A stretch of DNA of 35,952 nt, from positions 1 through 35,952 of the forward strand of contig CANJYE010000032.1 in assembly GCA_947479055.1 (NCBI GenBank). Reading direction: 5' to 3'. Position 1 is the first letter of the stretch. Each line of letters opens with the position of its first letter. The notes beneath the pieces were generated by a model, which made no database searches, was not told the origin of the DNA, and was given only the letters and a program-made list of their open reading frames with translations. Origin of the DNA: Erythrobacteraceae bacterium (lineage in GTDB: Bacteria > Pseudomonadota > Alphaproteobacteria > Sphingomonadales > Sphingomonadaceae). Both the position numbers and the translations under genes were made by a program. Below, piece by piece: positions 1-7,990 of the stretch.

Positions 1-379
1 AATCCTCGCGGGGCATCCATTTTCAGACATTTCCGGTCAATCTGCCGCTGCGGCCATCGTCGGCGCGCGGTGCGCGGCTTTGGGCCGTGGTGTGGAATGC
101 TTGACGGCCTGCTTACCAAGCGTCTCAAGTCGATCCTTACCTAAAGGCACCAGTGGTTGATCGACGATGTCCTGGTGCGGGTGACCCAATCCACTGATTT
201 TGTGCGACTGTCTGATTCATGCTACTGGGCTTTGGGTCCTGGCATTCGTCAATAAAAATCGCCGATCAGGTGGGGTAGAGTCCGTCCAGCGGCGTCTTCG
301 CAATGGACGAATTGGCGATGGTGGTCATGGCGGCGAGCATGATCATGGTTGCCCTGACTGCGGAGGACGAAACGGAATT
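1..379. other. Leader region with no recognised gene
   Basis: I see no convincing coding region here. The frame of the downstream thioredoxin gene is open for about 60 codons upstream of position 380, but that stretch has low-complexity Gly/His/Arg composition and no signal peptide, so I treat it as untranslated. A short frame starting at 303 overlaps the thioredoxin gene and has no family resemblance. The promoter of the redox operon should lie here, but I could not assign a convincing -35/-10 pair. Confidence 0.4.
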
Positions 380-874
380 ATGGCTACTTATCAGAATTTC
401 AAGGCTTTGCGCACGCCGCGGTGGAAGGCCCTGCTCGGCGCAATCCTGCTCGTGCTGTTTGGCGCGCAAGCGGTTCGGGCCGCTGCCGATCCGACCCAGC
501 TCGATCTCACGCAGTATCGCGGCAAGGTGGTCTATGTCGATTTCTGGGCCTCGTGGTGCGGGCCCTGCAAGCAGTCCTTTCCCTTCATGAAGGCGCTGCG
601 GGCACGCTATCCTGCCGATGAACTGGTTGTGCTCACAGTCAATGTCGACCGGTCGCGCCCACAGGCGAACAGCTTCCTGCAAAAGGTCGGAACCGGTCTG
701 CCGGTGATTTTCGATGCCAAGGGCGATCTCGCAGCCAAGTACAAGGTGTCTGACATGCCGACCTCCTTCCTGGTCGATCGCAGCGGCAAGATCCGTTACC
801 GGCATGAAGGCTTCTTCCCCGCCAAGCAGACCGAATACCAGGCGCATGTCGCCGAGCTTGTCAAAGAACGTTGA
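380..874 (+). CDS. TlpA-like thioredoxin-fold protein, exported
   Basis: This is a 164-residue thioredoxin-fold oxidoreductase that probably acts in the periplasm. Residues about 16-35 form a hydrophobic signal or anchor segment ending near an AVRAAA cleavage-like site. The redox motif WCGPC follows (Cys60 and Cys63) inside the typical VVYVDFWASWCGPCK strand-helix context, and the cis-Pro region DMPTSFLVD comes later. I chose the ATG at 380 because the signal peptide starts there and a GGAGG lies at 362-366, somewhat far upstream; an earlier GTG would add 60 odd residues. It is the first gene of a five-gene operon with a DUF4266 lipoprotein, a DUF3570 protein, ApbE and a DsbD-like reductase. 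The likely role, by inference, is to pass electrons from DsbD to cysteines in an operon partner. Confidence 0.88.
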   Translation: MATYQNFKALRTPRWKALLGAILLVLFGAQAVRAAADPTQLDLTQYRGKVVYVDFWASWCGPCKQSFPFMKALRARYPADELVVLTVNVDRSRPQANSFLQKVGTGLPVIFDAKGDLAAKYKVSDMPTSFLVDRSGKIRYRHEGFFPAKQTEYQAHVAELVKER

Positions 875-885
875 GGGGCAGTTCC

Positions 886-1110
886 ATGATCAGATTGCGT
901 GAGGCGGCCCTGGTCGCGATGGTTGGCCTTGGGCTGGGCGGATGTACTCATCTCGGTGCCCAGCCTTGGGAACGCGACGTTCTGGCGCGCAAGTCGATGC
1001 AGCTCAACACCGAGCCCAGCATCACCGGCTTTCACGAGCACATCTATTTCAGCAAGGAAGGCGCCGCCGGCGGCCGCAGCTTTGATGGCGGAGGCTGCGG
1101 ATGCAACTGA
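886..1110 (+). CDS. DUF4266 family small lipoprotein
   Basis: This 74-residue protein has an N-terminal hydrophobic stretch ending in a lipobox-like LGLGGC, with Cys20 the probable lipidated residue. Its conserved core (PWERDVLARKSMQL) and its Gly/Cys-rich C-terminus ending GGGCGCN are features I associate with DUF4266. The function is unknown. The start at 886 is preferred over the in-frame TTG at 871 because GAGGGGC sits just upstream and the signal sequence begins here. The gene overlaps the DUF3570 gene by 10 bases, so the two are probably translationally coupled. The terminal CxC (Cys71, Cys73) is a plausible metal-binding or thiol-exchange site given the thioredoxin and DsbD genes beside it; that role is inference. 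Confidence 0.82.
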   Translation: MIRLREAALVAMVGLGLGGCTHLGAQPWERDVLARKSMQLNTEPSITGFHEHIYFSKEGAAGGRSFDGGGCGCN

Positions 1111-2468
1111 AGCGCAATGGCATCGCCTCGGCCCTCGGCCTGCTGGCTGCCAATCTTCTCTCCGCTGGCCCTGCCCTGGCTCAGGACAATGGCGATCCGG
1201 CATCGGGCGACAGCGCTGACGAGCGGATCAATGCCTATGACGAAACCGCCAGCGAAGTCGGCACCACCGTGGTCGACAGCGCAGTGCTGGTCTATCGCGA
1301 GTCCGGCCATCGCGTGCGCGCAGTCGAACCCGTCATCAGCGTCGTCCACAATGCCAGCAATGGCGATATCTATTCGGCCAAGTTCACCTACGACACGCTG
1401 ACCGGTGCTTCGCCCAATGGGGCGACGCCCTCGATCTATCCACAGACCTTCATCACCCCCATTCAGACCGAACCCGGCCCGCCGGACGGCCAGCTGGCCG
1501 TAACCGGGGCATCGGGCACATTCATCGCGCCAGCCCGCAAGCTGCCGATCGATTCAGGCTTCAAGGATCGGCGCAAGGCAATCGATCTCGGCTACTCGAC
1601 CCAGATCGCGCCCGATGCCAGGTTCAGCGTCGGGGTCGATGGGTCGAAGGAATCGGATTATCGTTCGATTTCAGGCCGGTTCGGGGTCACCAGCGACTTC
1701 AACAACAAGAACACCGTGGTTGCGCTGGGCGTCAATTACGAACACGATGTGTCGAAGCCCATTTTTGGAACACCCGTTCCATTGGGCAGCATGGGCGATT
1801 CGACCGGCGAGAAATCGCGGGTGAAGAACGTCTACAGCGCGGTGATCGGCGTAACCCAGGTGATGACACCGGAATGGCTGGTCCAGCTCAATTACAGTTA
1901 TGGCCGTAGCACGGGCTATCATAACGATCCCTACAAGCTGGTCTCACTGATCAACTCGGCCGACGGAACGCCGTTCTGGTATATCTATGAATCGCGGCCC
2001 GAGAAGCGGATCCGGCAAAGCGTCTATCTCGGCACGAAGTTCGCCGTCGGCTCGATCGTGACCGACGCCTCGGCCCGGCTTTACCATGACAGCTGGGGGA
2101 TCGATTCGGTCACGTTCGAATTGTCCCAGCGACTGCCGGTCGGGCGGGACTTCTTTATCGAACCAGGCGTGCGCTATTATCATCAGACCGCGGCGAAGTT
2201 CTTCCGTCACTACCTGACGCTGGAGGAGCCGACGCCGGATTACGTCAGCGCCGACAGCCGGTTGGGCAAGTTCAGTGCGGTGACCTTCGGCGTCAAGTTC
2301 GGAGGCAAGATCACCGACAATCTCGAATTCTACGGGATGTTCGAGCGCTATCGGCAATATGGCAAATCCTACTACAGCGACGCACCTGGGGCCTTGTCCC
2401 GGCTCGATCTGTTCGGCGGCATGAAGGCTACCAGCATGATCGCGGGGCTGAAGGTGACCTTCCGCTGA
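1101..2468 (+). CDS. DUF3570 family outer-membrane protein candidate
   Basis: This 455-residue exported protein has a signal peptide of about 28 residues (ALGLLAANLLSAGPALA). The rest consists of alternating amphipathic strands rich in Tyr, Phe and Gly, and it ends in a strand with a C-terminal aromatic/Arg pattern (GLKVTFR) as in beta-barrels. The DUF3570 assignment rests on this architecture and on linkage to DUF4266 and ApbE. Residues 98-104 read DTLTGAS, which resembles the D-x-x-[ST]-G-A-[ST] sequence that ApbE modifies with FMN in other proteins. The start codon lies inside the end of the DUF4266 gene. The gene is followed after 25 bases by apbE. The biochemical role is unknown; a role in envelope redox or metal handling is inferred from the operon. 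Confidence 0.82.
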   Translation: MQLKRNGIASALGLLAANLLSAGPALAQDNGDPASGDSADERINAYDETASEVGTTVVDSAVLVYRESGHRVRAVEPVISVVHNASNGDIYSAKFTYDTLTGASPNGATPSIYPQTFITPIQTEPGPPDGQLAVTGASGTFIAPARKLPIDSGFKDRRKAIDLGYSTQIAPDARFSVGVDGSKESDYRSISGRFGVTSDFNNKNTVVALGVNYEHDVSKPIFGTPVPLGSMGDSTGEKSRVKNVYSAVIGVTQVMTPEWLVQLNYSYGRSTGYHNDPYKLVSLINSADGTPFWYIYESRPEKRIRQSVYLGTKFAVGSIVTDASARLYHDSWGIDSVTFELSQRLPVGRDFFIEPGVRYYHQTAAKFFRHYLTLEEPTPDYVSADSRLGKFSAVTFGVKFGGKITDNLEFYGMFERYRQYGKSYYSDAPGALSRLDLFGGMKATSMIAGLKVTFR

Positions 2469-2493
2469 TCGGGCGGAGGGGCAGGAAGGCAGC

Positions 2494-3375
2494 ATGACAG
2501 GCAGCGAAACTTCGGCCCAGGTTCATCGCCACAGCTTTTCGGCGATGGCATCGCCCTGCGAGATCCAGGTCGAATGCGACGATCCGGTGCTGGCCCGCCA
2601 GCTCGGCCTGATTGCCGAGGCGGAAGCGCGCCGGATAGAGGAGAAATACAGCCGCTACCGCAAGTCCAGCTTCCTTTCGCGGATCAACGCTTCGCGCGGA
2701 AAGCCCGTGATCGTCGATGACGAGACGGCCGGGCTGCTCGAATATGCCGCCAGCTGTTTTGCCCTCAGTGACGGGCTGTTCGACATCACTTCGGGCGTGC
2801 TGCGCCGGGTCTGGCGATTCGACGGTTCCGACCGCGTGCCCGGCCGGGCGGATGTGGAGAACGTGCTGCCCTTCGTCGGCTGGAACAAGGTCGGCTGGAA
2901 CCGCCCGGAGATCGTCCTGCCGAAGGGTATGGAAATCGACTTTGGCGGGATCGGCAAGGAATATGCGGTCGACAAGGCCGTTATCGAGATCATGAAGCAG
3001 TCCGATGCGCCGGTGCTGGTCAATTTCGGCGGCGATCTCAGGGTCACCGGTCCCCGTGCCGGTGGGCGGCGCTGGCGGATGGTGATCGAATCGGTCGATA
3101 CCTGCTCTACTGCGCCGGGCCTGCTCCAGATGGCCAAGGGCGCACTCACCACCAGCGGCGATACCCGCCGCTTCCTGCTCAAGGACGGGGTTCGCTACGG
3201 CCACATCCTTGATCCGCGGACCGGCTATCCGGTCGAAAATCCACCACATTCCGTCACGGTCGCCGCGCCAACCTGCATGCAAGCGGGAACGCTTTGCACG
3301 CTTGCGATGCTGCAAGGGGCCGGGGCCGAGACATTTCTTGCCAGGGAAGGCGTCGAATCATGGATATTGCGATAG
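2494..3375 (+). CDS. apbE: FAD:protein FMN transferase, ApbE family
   Basis: ApbE enzymes cleave FAD and attach FMN covalently to a Thr or Ser of a target protein, with Mg2+ as cofactor. This 293-residue protein shows the family landmarks in order: FDITSGVLRRVWRFDG, DFGGIGKEYAVDKA, LVNFGGDLRVTGP, and the TTSGD...GHILDPRTGYPV region that forms the active site and metal site. A GGAAGG ribosome-binding site precedes the ATG. No signal peptide or lipobox is visible, whereas many bacterial ApbE proteins are exported lipoproteins, so this one may act in the cytoplasm. The 3' end overlaps the DsbD-like gene by 16 bases. The closest candidate substrate in the window is the DUF3570 protein, which carries a DTLTGAS sequence. 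Confidence 0.92.
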   Translation: MTGSETSAQVHRHSFSAMASPCEIQVECDDPVLARQLGLIAEAEARRIEEKYSRYRKSSFLSRINASRGKPVIVDDETAGLLEYAASCFALSDGLFDITSGVLRRVWRFDGSDRVPGRADVENVLPFVGWNKVGWNRPEIVLPKGMEIDFGGIGKEYAVDKAVIEIMKQSDAPVLVNFGGDLRVTGPRAGGRRWRMVIESVDTCSTAPGLLQMAKGALTTSGDTRRFLLKDGVRYGHILDPRTGYPVENPPHSVTVAAPTCMQAGTLCTLAMLQGAGAETFLAREGVESWILR

Positions 3376-5507
3376 GTCTGCACCGTAGCGCAGCGAGTTC
3401 CGCGCGGTTGGGCGGCATGGCCCGACCGCGCGCGATCGGCTGGTTTTCACGGCTGATGCTGGTGACGGCACTGCTGGCGCTGGGCCTTCTGCGATCTACT
3501 GCAGGTCATGCCGAAGCCCTGCTCGAACGCCCGAATTTCCGGGCGGAACTGGTAGCCGAAAGCGCGACCCCGGCACCCGGCCGCGCCCTGACCATGGCGA
3601 TCCACATCGTACCGCATCCGGGCTGGCATATCTATTGGCTCAACCCAGGTGAATCGGGCTATGCGCCGGCTGTGAATTGGACGATGCCTGCCGGGTTCAA
3701 GGCGGGCCCTGTCAGGCATCCGGTCCCGGTCGAACTGGTGGCAGCCGGCATTGCCAGCAACGTCCACGAAGGCGAGACGACCCTGCTGCAAGACCTTGCC
3801 GTACCAACCGGCCTGCCCATGGGGCAGGTCGTGCATCTCAAGGCTGACGTGGACCTGCTGATCTGTTCCGAAGGGACCTGCGTGCCCGATCCAGTCACAC
3901 TCGACCTGGCGATGACAATCGGCAATGGCGCGGCCGATCCTTCGCACGCGGCGTTGTTCCGGCAGGCTCGCACCGCCCTGCCGCATGCGGTGGTCGGGCA
4001 GGCAGCCTTCCTGCAGGACCAGCGCCATTTGCGCATCTTCATACCCGGCGTTACCTATGCGACGACCATGCGCGCTCATTTCTTTGCCGAGCAGGAAGGC
4101 TTTGTGAAAGCCGGGGCACCGCAGCAGGTTGCTGCGGTCGATGGTGGCGTGGTGGTGACGGTTCCGGTGGGCGATGCGGCGCAGGGCGGCAAGCTGTCCG
4201 GCGTGCTGCGGCTGGATGCGATAGGACAGTCGGCGCAAGGCTTTGCCCTTACCGCTGCCCGTACAACGCAATTGCCTTCCGATGGGGGCAAGGGCCTGTG
4301 GGCATCGCTCGACAGCGGTTTCTTCCTGGCGCTGGGCGGTGCGATGCTGGGTGGGTTGTTGCTCAACCTGATGCCTTGCGTGTTTCCGATCCTCAGTCTC
4401 AAGGCGATGTCGCTGGTCCGCATCGGCGAGACCGACCATGAAGCGCGGGTCGAGGCGATCGGCTATTCGACCGGCGTTATCGGTGTGATCCTTGCGCTCG
4501 GTTCGGCGCTGCTGGTTCTGCGCAGCGGTGGCAGCGCGATGGGCTGGGCGTTCCAGTTGCAGGACCCGCGCGTTGTCGGCGTGCTGTTCCTGCTGGTTAT
4601 CGCGATCGCCACCAACATGGCAGGCCTTTTCGAACTGCCATCGCTCAGCGTGAGCGTGCAGGGCAAGTCGGGCTATTTCGGCTCGATGGGCACGGGCGCT
4701 CTGGCCGCCTTCATTGCCACCCCCTGCACCGGGCCCTTCATGGCCGGAGCGTTGGGTGCGGCGATGGTCTTGCCCGTGCCGGCTGCGCTGGCGATCATGA
4801 TGGGCCTCGGCGTTGGCATGGCACTGCCGTTCTTCCTCCTTGGCTTCGTCAAGCCGATGCGCCGCTGGATTCCCCGGCCCGGCATGTGGATGGTGACCCT
4901 GCGCCACCTTCTCAGCATTCCGATGTTTCTCACCGCGCTGTGGCTGATCTGGATCCTTGGCCAGCAGGGCGGAGTCGGCTCGATGGTCACGGCCCTCGCT
5001 GCGGCACTACTGCTCGGCCTTGGGCTTTGGTGGTACGGGCTGCGGCAGCATGCCGGGAAGGGCGGGATGCCGAGCTTTGCTCCGGTTCTGGCCGCGATCG
5101 CGCTGGTAGCGGTGGGAGTCTCTGCTCCCACCGGCGCAGCGGCTCTGGCCGAGGATGCGGGCGGTCCGTTGCACGCCGAGAATTTTACCCAGACGCGGCT
5201 CGACGAGTTGACCACGCAGCGCAAGCCGGTGTTTCTCTACCTTACGGCCGACTGGTGCCTGAGCTGCAAGGTCAACGAAGCGACCAGCCTGTCGTCGGCC
5301 GATGTCGCTGCCGCATTCAAACGGGGCGGGGTGACTGTCCTGCGCGGCGACTGGACCCGCCAGGATCCCGGGATCGGCCAGTTCCTCAAAGCCCATGGTC
5401 GCGCGGGCGTGCCGGTCTACTTCTTCTACGCGCCCGACGGCACGATGAAGGACCTCCCGCAGGTGCTGTCTCCTCAGATGCTGATCGATCTGACTAGGAC
5501 CACCTGA
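3360..5507 (+). CDS. Protein-disulfide reductase, DsbD/ScsB family
   Basis: This 715-residue membrane protein would move electrons from cytoplasmic thioredoxin to the periplasm. The order is: signal segment (about residues 20-45); a DsbD-type N-terminal domain with the PGWHIYWLNPGESG motif and a LICSEGTC cysteine pair (Cys169, Cys174); an eight-helix-like membrane core with the paired cysteines Cys340 (NLMPCVFP) and Cys456 (ATPCTGPF); and a C-terminal thioredoxin domain with WCLSC (Cys633, Cys636). All six redox cysteines are present. The start at 3360 is supported by AGGGAAGG at 3343-3350 and by overlap with the apbE stop; a later ATG at 3417 is possible. It closes the redox operon and is the obvious reductant source for the thioredoxin-like protein of the first gene. 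Confidence 0.92.
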   Translation: MDIAIGLHRSAASSARLGGMARPRAIGWFSRLMLVTALLALGLLRSTAGHAEALLERPNFRAELVAESATPAPGRALTMAIHIVPHPGWHIYWLNPGESGYAPAVNWTMPAGFKAGPVRHPVPVELVAAGIASNVHEGETTLLQDLAVPTGLPMGQVVHLKADVDLLICSEGTCVPDPVTLDLAMTIGNGAADPSHAALFRQARTALPHAVVGQAAFLQDQRHLRIFIPGVTYATTMRAHFFAEQEGFVKAGAPQQVAAVDGGVVVTVPVGDAAQGGKLSGVLRLDAIGQSAQGFALTAARTTQLPSDGGKGLWASLDSGFFLALGGAMLGGLLLNLMPCVFPILSLKAMSLVRIGETDHEARVEAIGYSTGVIGVILALGSALLVLRSGGSAMGWAFQLQDPRVVGVLFLLVIAIATNMAGLFELPSLSVSVQGKSGYFGSMGTGALAAFIATPCTGPFMAGALGAAMVLPVPAALAIMMGLGVGMALPFFLLGFVKPMRRWIPRPGMWMVTLRHLLSIPMFLTALWLIWILGQQGGVGSMVTALAAALLLGLGLWWYGLRQHAGKGGMPSFAPVLAAIALVAVGVSAPTGAAALAEDAGGPLHAENFTQTRLDELTTQRKPVFLYLTADWCLSCKVNEATSLSSADVAAAFKRGGVTVLRGDWTRQDPGIGQFLKAHGRAGVPVYFFYAPDGTMKDLPQVLSPQMLIDLTRTT

Positions 5508-5542
5508 CAGTCGGGGGTTCTCCCCGCAAAAATCTCTGGAAG

Positions 5543-5580
5543 GCCCCGGGTTGTGGGTTTGCAGCCCGGGGCTTCTTGTT
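5543..5580 (+). terminator. Intrinsic terminator of the redox operon
   Basis: A perfect 8-bp inverted repeat, GCCCCGGG at 5543-5550 and CCCGGGGC at 5565-5572, is followed by TTCTTGTT. It lies 36 bases after the DsbD-like stop codon, which fits the end of the five-gene plus-strand transcript. Confidence 0.75.
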
Positions 5581-5916
5581 GGAAATGGGCCGACGACGAC
5601 GGTGGTCGGGATTGTGCTCCAGGCAGGCCGGAGAGCGAGCAATCACTCGTAGCCATGGCCATAGTTTGCCGAAGCCAATCGTTGTCACGCGGGTTTGCTG
5701 AAAGCTGCTTGAACCCTGGCCGACAGGCCAGATCGACAGGATTGTGTCGGTTTCCTGGGTCTTTTGGCGCCTGCCTTCGACTGGGTGTGGCTTGTACAGG
5801 ACGCCACCCAGTTCGCACGTGCAACTGCATCCCTTACGAATATTGAACTGCCGACCTTACAGGCGAGAAACCCCGGACCGCATTGCGACCCGGGGCCTTC
5901 CTGACAGACCGGCATT
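5581..5916. other. Intergenic region, nothing recognised
   Basis: About 340 bases lie between the plus-strand operon terminator and the minus-strand terminator of the RTX gene. I see no start codon with a good ribosome-binding site and no recognisable protein in either strand. It contains a further GC-rich imperfect hairpin near 5871-5898 (ACCCCGGA with ACCCGGGG-like arms) that may be part of the termination region. Confidence 0.4.
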
Positions 5917-5962
5917 AAAAGAGGCGCGCGGCTCCGGGGGGGAGGGGAGAACCGCGCGCCTC
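5917..5962 (-). terminator. Intrinsic terminator of the RTX gene
   Basis: A perfect 11-bp inverted repeat, GAGGCGCGCGG at 5921-5931 and CCGCGCGCCTC at 5952-5962, is followed on the minus strand by TTTT (5920-5917). A second hairpin, CCGGGGG at 5969-5975 and CCCCCGG at 5982-5988, lies between it and the RTX stop codon. The orientation of the T run assigns it to the minus-strand gene. Confidence 0.8.
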
Positions 5963-6005
5963 GCTGGGCCGGGGGCGTGAACCCCCGGTAGTGCCTGTTT
6001 CTGCG

Positions 6006-7766
6006 CTATAATATGAAATCACTCGCGGTCAGCGTATGGACGCCATCGATCTGGATGCAAAAATCGGCTGTCGTGTCGCCATTGACCGAGCCGTAGACAA
6101 AGGTGTTCCCGCCAACGATTGAATAGCGGATTTCCTGGCCGGTGTGGTTGTGGAAGTTGTTGGTGCCGATGAAGAAGAAGTTCTGGTCACCCGGCTTGTC
6201 GTGGCCGCTTGGCGAATTGACCGCATCGACCAGATTGAGGTCGATCTTCTCGCCGGGCACGAAGTCCACGATCCGGTCCGCGCCAAAGCTCGTCCTGCTG
6301 GAAAAATCGCCGTCGTCGAACACGAAATGGTCGAGGCCGAGGCCGCCTGTCATGGCATCCTGCCCGGAACCGCCGACCAGGATATCGTCGCCAGCGAGGC
6401 CAGAGAGCGTGTCGTTCCCGGCAAGGCCGATCAGCCTGTTGACGGCGTCATTGCCGGTGAGGGCGTTGCTGCCGATGTTGCCGGTGCCATCGGCGATACC
6501 CGTGCCGGTGAGCAGGAGGTTTTCGATATTGGCACCGAGTGTCCAGGTAAGGCCGGTGTTGACCGTGTCATTGCCCTCGTTGAGGTTTTCGGTGATGAGA
6601 TCCCCTGCGTTGTCGACAAAGTATGTGTCGTTTCCGGCACCACCGTTCATATGATCGGCACCAAGACCGCCATCGAGCACATCATTGCCGAGGCCGCCGT
6701 TCAGCGTGTCATCGCCGACCATGCCATAGAGGGTGTCATTGCCGTCAAGCCCGGACAGGACGTTCACCGCGCTGTTGCCCGTGAGAGTATTGGCATCGCC
6801 ATTGCCGGTGCCGTTGATTGCCGCCAGTCCGCTCAAGAGAAGCTTTTCGACATTGGCGGAGAGGGTCGCAGTGACGCTGGCCTGGACCGTATCGATGCCT
6901 TCGTTGAGGTTTTCGGTGATCAGATCCCCGGCATTATCGACGAGGTAGGTGTCGTTTCCGGCACCACCGTTCATATGATCGACGCCAAGACCACCATCGA
7001 GCGTATCATTTCCGAGGCCGCCGTTCAGCGTGTCATCGCCGGCCATGCCTTTGAGGCTGTCATTGCCGTCTAGCCCGGACAGGATATTCGCCGCACCGTT
7101 GCCTACGAGAGAATTGGCATCACCATTTCCGGTGCCGTTGATTGCCGCTGACCCGATCAGCAAGAGCCTTTCGACATTGGCGGAGAGGGTCGCAGTGACA
7201 CTGGCCTGGACCGTATCGATGCCTTCGTTGAGGCTTTCGGTGATCAGATCCCCGGCATTATCGACGAGGTAGGTGTCGTTTCCTGCGCCGCCATTCATTT
7301 GGTCCACGCCGACTCCACCATCGAGCGTATCATTTCCGATACCGCCGTTCAGCGTGTCATCGCCGGCCATGCCTTTGAGGACGTCATTGCCGTCAAGCCC
7401 GGACAGGATATTCACCGCACCGTTGCCAACGAGAGAATTGGCACCGCCATTGCCGGTGCCGTTGATGGCCGCCAGTCCGGTAAGCAGGAGATTTTCGATA
7501 TTGGCGCCGAGCGTGTAGCTGATGCTGGCCCTGACCGTGTCGGTCCCTTCGCCGACGTTCTCGATGACATTATCGCCGATCGAGTCCACGATGAAGATGT
7601 CGTTTCCCGCTCCGCCGGACATCTGGTCATCGCCGGCACCGCCGTCGATCATGTCGTTTCCGGCATCACCGAAGATAATATCGTTCCCTGCCAATCCCTT
7701 GATGATGTCATCGAGAGTCGTGCCGTTGAGTGTATCAATACCCGTTGTACCGTTAATCGTCGCCAT
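6006..7766 (-). CDS. RTX-repeat calcium-binding protein, probable type I secretion substrate
   Basis: This 586-residue acidic protein has many GGxGxDx nonapeptides (for example [39 protein letters not shown]) that form Ca2+-binding beta-rolls outside the cell. It has no N-terminal signal peptide. The C-terminal 130 residues ([22 protein letters not shown]...LTASDFIL) resemble the serralysin-type C-terminal domain, and the last residues are hydrophobic with Asp, as in type I secretion signals. No catalytic domain is visible: the protein is essentially repeats plus secretion domain. The middle consists of near-identical 108-residue units. No HlyB/HlyD/TolC-type transporter is encoded in the window. 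A role in surface adhesion or the biofilm matrix is possible but unproven. GGTGAG lies directly before the ATG. Confidence 0.88.
   Translation of the reverse strand: MATINGTTGIDTLNGTTLDDIIKGLAGNDIIFGDAGNDMIDGGAGDDQMSGGAGNDIFIVDSIGDNVIENVGEGTDTVRASISYTLGANIENLLLTGLAAINGTGNGGANSLVGNGAVNILSGLDGNDVLKGMAGDDTLNGGIGNDTLDGGVGVDQMNGGAGNDTYLVDNAGDLITESLNEGIDTVQASVTATLSANVERLLLIGSAAINGTGNGDANSLVGNGAANILSGLDGNDSLKGMAGDDTLNGGLGNDTLDGGLGVDHMNGGAGNDTYLVDNAGDLITENLNEGIDTVQASVTATLSANVEKLLLSGLAAINGTGNGDANTLTGNSAVNVLSGLDGNDTLYGMVGDDTLNGGLGNDVLDGGLGADHMNGGAGNDTYFVDNAGDLITENLNEGNDTVNTGLTWTLGANIENLLLTGTGIADGTGNIGSNALTGNDAVNRLIGLAGNDTLSGLAGDDILVGGSGQDAMTGGLGLDHFVFDDGDFSSRTSFGADRIVDFVPGEKIDLNLVDAVNSPSGHDKPGDQNFFFIGTNNFHNHTGQEIRYSIVGGNTFVYGSVNGDTTADFCIQIDGVHTLTASDFIL
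6649..7620 (-). repeat. Tandem 324-bp repeats inside the RTX gene
   Basis: Three consecutive units (6649-6972, 6973-7296, 7297-7620) have exactly 324-bp spacing, with a diverged fourth at 7621 onwards. Each codes for 108 residues that combine RTX nonapeptides with the [31 protein letters not shown] spacer. Units one and two (by coordinate) share stretches of more than 100 bases with only a couple of differences, which points to recent duplication or gene conversion. Confidence 0.85.
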
Positions 7767-7990
7767 ATCTCACCAGATCATTGTTTTCGGAACTGCTTCA
7801 AATGACGCCGTCGGATCGCCCCATCCACAGGTCCAGAAAGAAGATTTCCGGTAAATTTGGCGGTACCATGGAGGGTTACCGGGGCATATGCCATGATCTG
7901 GCTGGCTTTTGGCGCGTTCGGAGCCTGTTGCTTGCCGTTCGAACCGGGTCGACCTAGGTTCGCAAACCGTTCCGGCGCAGGAGAAACCAT
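7767..7990. promoter_or_regulatory. Divergent intergenic region between RTX and LOG genes
   Basis: This 224-base gap separates the two divergent starts and must hold both promoters. I could not assign a convincing -35/-10 pair. The only clear signal is AGGAGAA at 7979-7985, the ribosome-binding site that fixes the GTG start of the LOG-family gene. Confidence 0.4.

Noticed and set aside
303..590. Small hydrophobic protein starting at 303
   Set aside because: It overlaps the thioredoxin gene in another frame, has no ribosome-binding site and changes to Arg-rich shadow sequence after about 30 residues.
7782..7814. EcfG-type promoter before the LOG gene
   Set aside because: GGAAC is present near 7790 but the bases at the correct spacing read GTCG, not CGTT.
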